From contig SFIM01000005.1 in NCBI GenBank assembly GCA_004556155.1, forward strand, positions 1-64,000: a stretch of DNA of 64,000 nucleotides, given 5' to 3'. Of this stretch, positions 1 to 6,943 are shown piece by piece (the first letter of the stretch is position 1; each line of letters begins with the position of its first letter). The DNA comes from Clostridiales bacterium. GTDB lineage: Bacteria > Bacillota > Clostridia > Christensenellales > Aristaeellaceae. Position numbers and translations under genes: made by a program. The notes under the pieces were generated by a model, which ran no database searches, was not told the origin of the DNA, and saw only the letters and a list, made by a program, of their open reading frames with translations.

Positions 1-100
1 TACTGCGGTTGCTGGACTGTTCAATGCGCCTTTAGGCGCGGCAGGTATCATTGCCTTGAAGGCATGGTGCATACCACCGGCTTAGCCGGTGGTTTTGATA
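1..100. mobile_element. Possible end of an IS200/IS605-type element (remnant)
   Basis: The first 100 bases carry a run of short hairpins: GCGCC/GGCGC at 26-39, TGCC/GGCA at 52-64, and a 9-bp perfect stem ACCACCGGC-TTA-GCCGGTGGT at 73-93 followed by TTTT. Subterminal hairpins of this kind, including this ACCACCGGC form, are typical of IS200/IS605 ends and of the 3' scaffold of TnpB-associated RNA. No transposase is visible because the window starts here. A plain terminator for an upstream plus-strand gene is the main alternative. The assignment is from memory of such ends, not from a search. Confidence 0.3.
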
Positions 101-111
101 TCCTGATAGTG

Positions 112-154
112 AAAATGGGCGCTGGCATTGCCAGCGCCCATTGCAGTTTTTTAA
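112..154. terminator. Bidirectional terminator-like hairpin after the phosphoribosyltransferase gene
   Basis: An 11-bp perfect stem (TGGGCGCTGGC at 116-126, GCCAGCGCCCA at 130-140) with a 3-nt loop lies just past the stop codon of the minus-strand gene at 160. It has TTTT on the minus-strand side and a TTTTTT tract on the plus-strand side, so it could end transcripts from both directions. Confidence 0.7.
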
Positions 155-159
155 TGGGA

Positions 160-714
160 TTATTCCTTTACCGTGCCGTCGGCGTTGAACAGCGGCAGCT
201 TTTCCAGGTAAATGATATCGTCGCGCTTCTGCGCATCGCCCTCGGCCAGGATGGCCATTTTGCCTACCACGATGCCGCCAGCCTGCTCAACCAGCTTCTG
301 CACGGCGATCAGGGAGCCGCCGGTGGAGATCACGTCGTCCACAATCAGCACGCGCTTGCCGCGCATGTATTCCGCATCGTCGCCGTCAATGCACAGCATC
401 TGGCGGTTCGCGGTGGTGATGGAGGTAACATCGGTGCTGAATACATTGCGCATGTATAGCTTGGCAGCCTTGCGGGCGATCAGATAGCGGTTTTCGCCAT
501 GCTGGCGCGCCATCTCGTAGACGAGGGGAATGCCCTTGGATTCGGCGGTGATCAGGATATCGTGCTCGGGGGCAACCTTGAGCAGGTCGCGCGCGCAGGC
601 AACGGTCAGCTCAACGTCGCCGAAGATGACGAAAGCGCCGATGTACAGATCGTCGTTGACGCGGCAGAGGGGCAAATCGCGCTTTAAGCCCGCGATATTC
701 ATCGTATAATGCAT
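160..714 (-). CDS. Purine phosphoribosyltransferase (Apt/Xpt-like)
   Basis: This 184-residue type I phosphoribosyltransferase would transfer phosphoribose from PRPP to a purine base in nucleotide salvage. The PRPP-binding loop is visible as VLIVDDVISTGGSL near residues 120-133, preceded by a hood region rich in charged residues. The start at 714 is chosen because GGGAGG lies nine bases upstream; the longer frame back to 987 runs into recG and is rejected. A perfect promoter lies at 763-791. The substrate (adenine, xanthine or other) cannot be told from the motif; Firmicutes carry several such paralogues, so no gene symbol is given. Confidence 0.85.
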   Translation of the reverse strand: MHYTMNIAGLKRDLPLCRVNDDLYIGAFVIFGDVELTVACARDLLKVAPEHDILITAESKGIPLVYEMARQHGENRYLIARKAAKLYMRNVFSTDVTSITTANRQMLCIDGDDAEYMRGKRVLIVDDVISTGGSLIAVQKLVEQAGGIVVGKMAILAEGDAQKRDDIIYLEKLPLFNADGTVKE

Positions 715-762
715 GGTAAAATCCTCCCTTGAAAGATCGAAAGTGCGAAAAACACATCTCTT

Positions 763-791
763 ATTATACCAATTACGCCAGGGGATGTCAA
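763..791 (-). promoter_or_regulatory. SigA promoter of the phosphoribosyltransferase gene
   Basis: On the minus strand TTGACA (786-791) and TATAAT (763-768) are separated by exactly 17 bases, a full consensus match. It lies between recG and the phosphoribosyltransferase gene, so the latter can be transcribed independently of recG. Confidence 0.85.
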
Positions 792-814
792 TTGCAAAAA
801 AGAACTTTGACGCG

Positions 815-2812
815 CTAATTAAGCGCCACCTGCGGCAGACGCGCGGCAAAGCGCTGTTGCGCCTGGGCAAGCACCTGCTCATATTCCTGGTGATAATCGG
901 GATTTTGCCGAAGTTCCCGCATGCATTGCTGTGTTTCGGCCAACAGGCGGCCGTCTGCCGCAAGGCCGGAGAGAAAGCCTGCGCCATGCTGCACCGTGCC
1001 TAAAAACTCGCCTGGCCCGCGCAGCTCCAAATCCTTGCGGGCGATTTCAAAGCCGTCGTTTGTGCTGCACAGGGTGGTCAGGCGCTCGTTTGGCTCGGCC
1101 ATCAGAAAGCACCAGCTTTCCTGCGCGCCGCGGCCCACACGTCCGCGCAGCTGATGCAGCTGGGACAGGCCGAAGCGATCGGCATTCTCGATCACCATGA
1201 CCGTGGCCGACGGCACGTTTACGCCCACCTCAATGACGGTGGTAGCGATCAGCACATCGATTTCACCGGCCGAAAATGCAGCCAGCGTGCGTTCCTTTTC
1301 GGCGGCATCCTGCGCGCCGTAGGTCAGCCCAAGCCGCAGGCATGAGAGCGCGCCGTTGCACAGCTCAGCATAGGTATCCTGGGCGCTGCGCGCGGGCAAA
1401 TCCTCGTTTTCCTCCACCAGGGGGCAAACGATATAGCATTGATGCCCTTGGGCGGCCTGCTCGATGATGAAGCGATAAAGCCCATCGCGTTTGGCTTCCG
1501 GCACGATGCGTGTGCGCACGGGCGTGCGGCCCGGCGGCAGCTCATCCACAATCGATAGATCCAAATCGCCATAGAGAATCAGCGCCAGCGAGCGGGGAAT
1601 GGGCGTGGCAGACATGACCAGCACATGCGGCTCAAAGGCTTCGCCGCCTTTTTTTGAAAGCATTTTACGCTGGCGCACGCCGAAGCGATGCTGCTCATCG
1701 GTGATAGCCAGAGCCAGACTTTGATACGCAACGCCCTCTGAAAGCAGCGCATGGGTGCCGATGACACATTGCCATTCGCCCGAGGCGATGGCAGCCAGGG
1801 AGGCACGGCGCTCGACAGCCTTCATGCCGCCCAACAGCAGCCCGCAGCGAATGCCCAGCGGTGCAAGCGATTTCTGCGCGCTGTCAAAGTGCTGGCGGGC
1901 CAGAATCTCGGTGGGCGCCATCAGCGCGGCCTGATAGCCTGCCTGCGCGCAGCAATACATGGCGGCGAAGGCGATCGCCGTCTTGCCGCAGCCTACGTCG
2001 CCCTGCACCATGCGGCGCATAGCGGTATCGCGCGCCATATCGGCGCGAAGCTCTTCAAAAACGCGCTTTTGCGCCTGCGTGGGCGTAAAGGACAGGCTGC
2101 TCCAGTAAGCAGCGCCATCATCAGCCTGGATGGGATGCGCGCGGCCAGGCGTGCCGCGCAGGATGGACAGCGCAGCCTGATAAAACAGCAGTTCTTCAAA
2201 GGAGATGCGCCTCTGAGCCATGGCCAGACTCTCCTGGCTGTCTGGTGCGTGTAGCTGCCGCAGGGCGAAGTTGCGCTCACATAGCTGATAGCGCAGCCGC
2301 AGCGATTCAGGCAGCGTTTCAGGACAGTAAGTATCCAACTGGTTCAGCGCCTGCGCAATCAGCCGCATCAGTACGCGCGACGAAATGCCAGGGATGGTTG
2401 GATATTGCGGCAGAAGCGCTTCTTTTTCTTCAAAGGAGGGGCTATACAGGGTGATTCGCCCGGATTTGTCGCGGGCAGGCTGGCCGTAGAGCAGCAGCTC
2501 CTCCTCGGAGGACAGCTTATCTCGTACCCAGGGCTGATTGAACCATACCAGCGGCAGGGCGCCGGATTCATCCTGCAGGGTAGCGCTCACGCGGGCTTTG
2601 CCATGAAAATAGACCAGCTTTGAAGAACCCTTAAGGTATCCGCGCACGCAGGCAGGCGTGCCGGGGGAAAGCTGCGCGATGTGCGTGACCATGGAGGTAT
2701 CCCGATAGCTTCGCGGCAGGGTTTGTAAAAGGTCGGCCATCGTATCAATGCCTGCCTGGTGCAGCGCCGCAATGCGGGACTTGCCAATGCCCTTCAGGTC
2801 CTGAAGCTCCAT
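815..2812 (-). CDS. recG: ATP-dependent DNA helicase RecG
   Basis: RecG remodels stalled replication forks and branch-migrates Holliday junctions. The 665-residue length is near the family norm. The N-terminal wedge/OB region (ELQDLKGIGKSRIAALHQAG and the following 150 residues) precedes the helicase core with Walker A GDVGCGKT, a DEQHRFG motif II, SATPIPRSL motif III, and the C-terminal QLRGRVGRG motif typical of RecG. GGGAGG sits just upstream of the ATG. It works in the same recombination network as RuvABC encoded 6 kb away. A terminator (2842-2864) separates it from the DhaL-family gene upstream. Confidence 0.97.
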   Translation of the reverse strand: MELQDLKGIGKSRIAALHQAGIDTMADLLQTLPRSYRDTSMVTHIAQLSPGTPACVRGYLKGSSKLVYFHGKARVSATLQDESGALPLVWFNQPWVRDKLSSEEELLLYGQPARDKSGRITLYSPSFEEKEALLPQYPTIPGISSRVLMRLIAQALNQLDTYCPETLPESLRLRYQLCERNFALRQLHAPDSQESLAMAQRRISFEELLFYQAALSILRGTPGRAHPIQADDGAAYWSSLSFTPTQAQKRVFEELRADMARDTAMRRMVQGDVGCGKTAIAFAAMYCCAQAGYQAALMAPTEILARQHFDSAQKSLAPLGIRCGLLLGGMKAVERRASLAAIASGEWQCVIGTHALLSEGVAYQSLALAITDEQHRFGVRQRKMLSKKGGEAFEPHVLVMSATPIPRSLALILYGDLDLSIVDELPPGRTPVRTRIVPEAKRDGLYRFIIEQAAQGHQCYIVCPLVEENEDLPARSAQDTYAELCNGALSCLRLGLTYGAQDAAEKERTLAAFSAGEIDVLIATTVIEVGVNVPSATVMVIENADRFGLSQLHQLRGRVGRGAQESWCFLMAEPNERLTTLCSTNDGFEIARKDLELRGPGEFLGTVQHGAGFLSGLAADGRLLAETQQCMRELRQNPDYHQEYEQVLAQAQQRFAARLPQVALN

Positions 2813-2841
2813 GTCAATCCTCCCTTTGCGTGTGCTATAAG

Positions 2842-2864
2842 AAAAAGGCTATCCAAGGATAGCC
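2842..2864 (-). terminator. Intrinsic terminator downstream of the DhaL-family gene
   Basis: On the minus strand, an 8-bp stem GGCTATCC/GGATAGCC (2847-2864) is followed by TTTTT (2842-2846), just after the stop codon at 2885 and before recG. It should end or attenuate the asp23-fakA transcript. Confidence 0.75.
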
Positions 2865-2884
2865 CTTTATAAGCGTGGCAATGC

Positions 2885-4513
2885 TTATTCTACAGACAAC
2901 AGATAGTAGTACAGCGGCTGACCGCCCATGTGCACTTCCACATCGCAATCCGGATACAGCGCGGAAAGCTCCTCGCCCAGCGCTTCGGCATCCTCCTGCT
3001 TGGTATCCGCGCCGTAGTAGATGGTGATCAGGCTGTCCTCGTCCGTCACCAGCTCCTTCATCAGGCTGATAGCGATATCGTGCACGCTGTTGCCGCGCAC
3101 GGAAACCTTGCCGTTTTGCAGGCCAATGATATCGCCCTCGCTGATGTGCATGTCGGCAAAATCGCTGTCGCGCACGGCGTAGGTGATCATGCCTGTGCGC
3201 ACGCGCTGCGCGGCCTCATCCATGTTGGCGGCGTTCTTCTCCGGCGAAAGATCGGGCTGGAAGGATACGACTGCGGAAATGCCCATGGCTACGTTCTTAG
3301 TAGGCAGAACGACGACGTGCTTGTCGGAAAGCTCTGCCGCCTGCTGTGCAGCCAGGATGACGTTGCCATTGTTAGGCAGGACGAAAATGTTCTTGGCGTT
3401 GATGCTGTCGATGGCGTTTTGCAGATCTTCGATGGCGGGGTTCATGGTCTGGCCGCCCTCTACGATTACATCTACGCCCAGATCCTTGAAGATGCCCGCA
3501 ATGCCTGCACCCTGGGCCACGGAAACCATGCCGTATTCTTTGGGCGGGTTCTCACGCGCCTTCTGCGCCTGTTTCTGGCGATGCTGTTCCACCATGTTTT
3601 CAATGATGAAATCGCTCAGTTCGCCCAACTGCAGGCCGTACTGCAGGGCCTTGCCGGGATCGTTGGTGTGCACATGTACCTTGATCAGCGACAGATCGCC
3701 CACGACCAGCACGCAATCGCCGATGCGATTGAGATGGCGGCGGAAGGTGGCGATATCGCTGGGCTTGGCATCCATGCGCAGATGCTGAATCAGGAACTGT
3801 GTGCAGTAGGTATATTTGGACTCTTCGTCGTGATCGTCCACAAAGTCCTCTACCGGGGCGGCGGCGTCCACTGGAGCAAGGTCGATATGCTCTCCGCCCA
3901 GCGCAGCGGCATAGCCTGCATAGATGCACAGCAGGCCGCGGCCGCCCGCATCCACCACACCGGCCTGCTTGAGGGCAGGCAGCATATCGGTGGTGAGCTT
4001 GAGAATGTTTTCACCGCTGGCAAGGATCACGCGCATCAGCGCATCATAATCATTGGGGGCGGACTGCGCCTGTTTTACGGCTTCTTCAGCAATGACACGC
4101 GCGACAGTCAGGATGGTGCCCTCCTTGGGGCGCATGACGGCCTTATAAGCCACCTCCGCACCTGCTTGCAGCGCCTGGGCAAACTGGACGGGAGAAATCT
4201 TTTCAACGCCCTCCAGCGCGCGAGAGAAGCCGCGGAACAGCTGGGACAGGATGACGCCGCTGTTGCCGCGCGCGCCGCGCAGCGCGCCCTTGGCCAGAGC
4301 TGCGGCAGCTTCGCCGGCGTTTACATATTCCTTGCTGCTGATTTCGCGCGAGGCGCTCATCATGGTAAGCGACATATTGGTGCCCGTGTCGCCGTCCGGC
4401 ACGGGGAATACGTTCAGCGCATCTACCGCTTCACGGTTTTTTTCCAGCTGCGCGGCGGCTGACACAGCCATCTCGCGCAGCAGCAGACCGTCTATCAATT
4501 GAACTTGAATCAA
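2885..4513 (-). CDS. fakA: DhaL-domain kinase, YloV/FakA family (fatty acid kinase subunit)
   Basis: The 542-residue protein has the YloV/FakA layout: an N-terminal DhaL ATP-binding domain with the hallmark NVFPVPDGDTGTNM (about residues 34-47), a GARGNSGVILSQ segment, then a middle and a C-terminal domain. FakA phosphorylates fatty acids bound to a FakB partner for phospholipid synthesis; no fakB is in this window, so that activity is inferred from the family. The start is TTG, supported by GGAGG eight bases upstream and by the family's usual N-terminus (IDG..L..M). It follows an Asp23-family gene, a pairing common in Firmicutes (yloU-yloV). Confidence 0.9.
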   Translation of the reverse strand: MIQVQLIDGLLLREMAVSAAAQLEKNREAVDALNVFPVPDGDTGTNMSLTMMSASREISSKEYVNAGEAAAALAKGALRGARGNSGVILSQLFRGFSRALEGVEKISPVQFAQALQAGAEVAYKAVMRPKEGTILTVARVIAEEAVKQAQSAPNDYDALMRVILASGENILKLTTDMLPALKQAGVVDAGGRGLLCIYAGYAAALGGEHIDLAPVDAAAPVEDFVDDHDEESKYTYCTQFLIQHLRMDAKPSDIATFRRHLNRIGDCVLVVGDLSLIKVHVHTNDPGKALQYGLQLGELSDFIIENMVEQHRQKQAQKARENPPKEYGMVSVAQGAGIAGIFKDLGVDVIVEGGQTMNPAIEDLQNAIDSINAKNIFVLPNNGNVILAAQQAAELSDKHVVVLPTKNVAMGISAVVSFQPDLSPEKNAANMDEAAQRVRTGMITYAVRDSDFADMHISEGDIIGLQNGKVSVRGNSVHDIAISLMKELVTDEDSLITIYYGADTKQEDAEALGEELSALYPDCDVEVHMGGQPLYYYLLSVE

Positions 4514-4588
4514 GGCTATAACCTCCGAACATGCCGCAAAGCGGCTGAATATGCGCGCAAAAGAAGCCGGATGGAACGAGTGCCGGCT

Positions 4589-4942
4589 TTATTGCACGCG
4601 AATGCCTTCCACGGAAATGTTAACCTTGCGCACTTTGACGCCGGTCATGCTTTCCAGCTTATATTTGACGACTTCTACGATCGTCTTGCACACCACGGAT
4701 ACGGAAATGCCGTATTCCACCACGATGTAGAGGTCTACGTCCAGCATATCCTCTACCATGCGCAGCTGAACGCCCTTGCTCAGGTTTTCGCGGCCCAGCC
4801 ATTCCACAATGCCGTCCTTGGCGCGCTTGGAGGACATGGCCACGATGCCGTAGCATTCCAGCACGGCGTAGCCGACTACTTTGAGCATTACGTCTTCCGA
4901 AATGTAGATGGTGCCGATATCATTCTTGATTTTGCATTCCAT
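4589..4942 (-). CDS. Asp23/Gls24 family envelope stress protein (YloU-like)
   Basis: A 117-residue Asp23/Gls24-family protein, the type that sits directly before the DhaL kinase in many Firmicutes (yloU-yloV). The fold is recognisable from the GTIYISEDVMLKVVGYAVLECYGIVAM start and the VDLYIVVEYGISVSVVCKTI core. Members are cytoplasmic or membrane-proximal proteins linked to envelope stress; a molecular role for this one is unknown. The start at 4942 has AGGAGG at the right distance. A strong promoter lies at 4989-5017. A weak hairpin (AAGCCGG 4564-4570 with CCGGCTT 4583-4589) abuts the stop codon. Confidence 0.88.
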   Translation of the reverse strand: MECKIKNDIGTIYISEDVMLKVVGYAVLECYGIVAMSSKRAKDGIVEWLGRENLSKGVQLRMVEDMLDVDLYIVVEYGISVSVVCKTIVEVVKYKLESMTGVKVRKVNISVEGIRVQ

Positions 4943-4988
4943 CGATTTGAACCTCCTGATGTTGGTTCTGACCCGAAGGTCACGCTCT

Positions 4989-5017
4989 ATTATACAGGAT
5001 TTTCCGCAATTGTGCAA
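4989..5017 (-). promoter_or_regulatory. SigA promoter of the asp23-fakA operon
   Basis: Minus-strand TTGCAC (5012-5017) and TATAAT (4989-4994) with a 17-base spacer, about 45 bases upstream of the Asp23 start codon. Confidence 0.75.
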
Positions 5018-5049
5018 GCCCGCAGCGCAAATGCCGCACTATTGCCGTA

Positions 5050-6789
5050 CTATTGCAGTTTTTCAGCGTTCTGCGCGTCAATTGTGCTCTTTTTAACCGG
5101 CGGATCACAGTGTTTACACGGGGTAAGGTAGGAATAGGCTTCGCTGTCCAAGTCTGCATAAGTGCACTGCCCCTGCAGCGGCAGATATTTATCGCGAATG
5201 TAGGAGCAGTTCTGATCGGCGTGATAGTTTTTGCCGCCGGTTGGATTGTAATAGAAGATCGTATCATCCTCTACCGGATAGGGAATGGGGCGAAGATCCT
5301 CATCCCAGATCAGCAGCTTTGTGCCCAGGGGCACGTTATCCCAGATCCATTTCATGTTGATGCCGTCCTCGTTCTGCTTGCGCTGTACACGCACGCAGCC
5401 GTGGCTGGCTTTTTCGCCCAGGTATTTTTCCGTGTAGGAATAATCCTTGATATTGTATTTTTCGTTCAGGATATAAGGCGTTTCATGCAGAATATCACCG
5501 CAGTTAAAGCGCATGCCGTAGCCGCAGGTCATATTGCCGGATGGAAAATCGCCTACCTTGCTGCTTAAATAAAACTCGCCCGCCGGGGTTTCGTTCCAGG
5601 GCTTATCGCTGGTGGGATAGCCGGTGGAGATCAGCAGGGTGGTGAACAGCCCGTCCTTGGTGAGAATATAGAGCCGCTGCGTCATCTTGTCGATCAGCAG
5701 GCCGTATTCCGTCTTGGGCGTGAAGACCTTCAGCTTTTTGGTTTCCACATAGCCCTGGATCAGCTCGTCCGTTGTGCCGTAGCCGCGTCGATTGGAGTTG
5801 TTGGGGCCATAGCTGGAATTATAGGCTTCCACCAGCGTCCAGCCGTCGTCGCGCGTTTCCAGTACATGCACGCCCTGCGTTTCACAGGTGATTTCGCCCA
5901 CGATATTGCTGCGCGCGGTGGACTTATCCGGCGTTGCGCGCAGGCGATAGACCTGTTTTTCGGCTTCCTTGCCCGTGCCGGAGATCACCGTCATAGGCGA
6001 AATCATCACGTCCCATATGGCTGCCCAATCATAATTGCCAATTTCCATAGACCAGAAATCACCGGGAATCGTTTCCGTGGCGGATTTGGATACTCGATAG
6101 ACCGGCGCGGGCGTGGCCGTGGGCTGCGGCGTGGGGGTAACGGGCGCGGAGAAACGCAGCGTGACGGCGCTTGCGCTGCTGGAAAGCCCGGCATGACTTG
6201 TCAGTACCGCGTTCAGCGTATACTCGCCCGCGGGCAGATTGCCGGGCAGGGAGATATTCAAGGCGCTGCTGCCTGCCTGTATTTGCGTGTCTTCCAGCGG
6301 ATACAGGCCGTTGTTGTCGATGCCTGTCAGCGTCAGGGAGAGCGTGCCGTCCGCAGTAACAATGATGGAAAGCGGCAGCGGTTCATCAATGTAAAGCGCG
6401 TCGTTTTGAACGGCGATATAGCGAATCTGCGGAGCGACTTCGCCGATGGTCAGCGTACGCAGTACGGTTTGATCGCCAGCTTGCAGGCGCAAGGTGTATT
6501 CGCCTGCTGGCAGCGCCTCGCCTTGTGCGTTCAGGCCGTTATAGGTTAGGTTCAGCATGCCTGTTCCAATTTGCAAATTGCTGCGCAGGGTATGCGCGAT
6601 ATTGCCTTGGCTGTCCAGCAGCTCCAGCGTAATGGCGCAATCTGTATCCACACTGATGCAGATGCGCTCCGCCTTGCCGGGAGAGAGCGACTCAGGGGCG
6701 TAAACAAAGCCTGCTTCCAGCGCAAAGGCGGGAACGATGGCGAATATACAGACGATCAGCGCCGTCAGCGCGAGAACTTTCAACCGCAT
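5050..6789 (-). CDS. Exported L,D-transpeptidase (YkuD) with Ig-like, SH3-like and Ada-like C-terminal segments
   Basis: This 579-residue secreted enzyme would form 3-3 peptidoglycan cross-links or attach proteins to the wall. It begins with a signal peptide (MRLKVLALTALIVCIFAIVPAFA), followed by two beta-rich FlgD/Ig-like repeats ending in PAGEYTL, a Pro/Thr linker (PTPQPTATPAP), an SH3-like segment, and the YkuD domain with the catalytic SHGCVRV motif (His463, Cys465). After the domain comes an unusual tail with His523, Cys528 and a final TPCKHC, resembling an Ada-like metal-binding module. AAAGGAG supports the start. It is transcribed alone from a promoter at 6827-6855. Confidence 0.92.
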   Translation of the reverse strand: MRLKVLALTALIVCIFAIVPAFALEAGFVYAPESLSPGKAERICISVDTDCAITLELLDSQGNIAHTLRSNLQIGTGMLNLTYNGLNAQGEALPAGEYTLRLQAGDQTVLRTLTIGEVAPQIRYIAVQNDALYIDEPLPLSIIVTADGTLSLTLTGIDNNGLYPLEDTQIQAGSSALNISLPGNLPAGEYTLNAVLTSHAGLSSSASAVTLRFSAPVTPTPQPTATPAPVYRVSKSATETIPGDFWSMEIGNYDWAAIWDVMISPMTVISGTGKEAEKQVYRLRATPDKSTARSNIVGEITCETQGVHVLETRDDGWTLVEAYNSSYGPNNSNRRGYGTTDELIQGYVETKKLKVFTPKTEYGLLIDKMTQRLYILTKDGLFTTLLISTGYPTSDKPWNETPAGEFYLSSKVGDFPSGNMTCGYGMRFNCGDILHETPYILNEKYNIKDYSYTEKYLGEKASHGCVRVQRKQNEDGINMKWIWDNVPLGTKLLIWDEDLRPIPYPVEDDTIFYYNPTGGKNYHADQNCSYIRDKYLPLQGQCTYADLDSEAYSYLTPCKHCDPPVKKSTIDAQNAEKLQ

Positions 6790-6826
6790 GGGGTACTCCT
6801 TTGTGAAAATAAAATCAACCATTCTT

Positions 6827-6855
6827 ATCATAACAACTGCACGCCCCAAATGCAA
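6827..6855 (-). promoter_or_regulatory. SigA promoter of the L,D-transpeptidase gene
   Basis: Minus-strand TTGCAT (6850-6855), 17-base spacer, TATGAT (6827-6832). It lies back to back with the SNF2 promoter at 6877-6905. Confidence 0.75.
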
Positions 6856-6876
6856 GCAATTCGCCCCGGAAAATAA

Positions 6877-6905
6877 TTGTAAAACTTTTCATTTTGCCGT
6901 ATACT
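6877..6905 (+). promoter_or_regulatory. SigA promoter of the SNF2 helicase gene
   Basis: Plus-strand TTGTAA (6877-6882), 17-base spacer, TATACT (6900-6905), about 40 bases before the ATG at 6944. Confidence 0.7.
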
Positions 6906-6943
6906 GTAGGCAATGTCGATTGAAGGGGCGGTGAGCGCAAGCG

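Noticed and set aside
2930..4462. A 510-codon plus-strand frame opposite the DhaL gene
   Set aside because: The DhaL-family protein on the other strand has clear motifs, a ribosome site and an operon context.
4564..4589. Strong terminator between the Asp23 and DhaL genes
   Set aside because: The stem AAGCCGG/CCGGCTT has a long loop and only a broken T-tract, and the two genes are usually cotranscribed.
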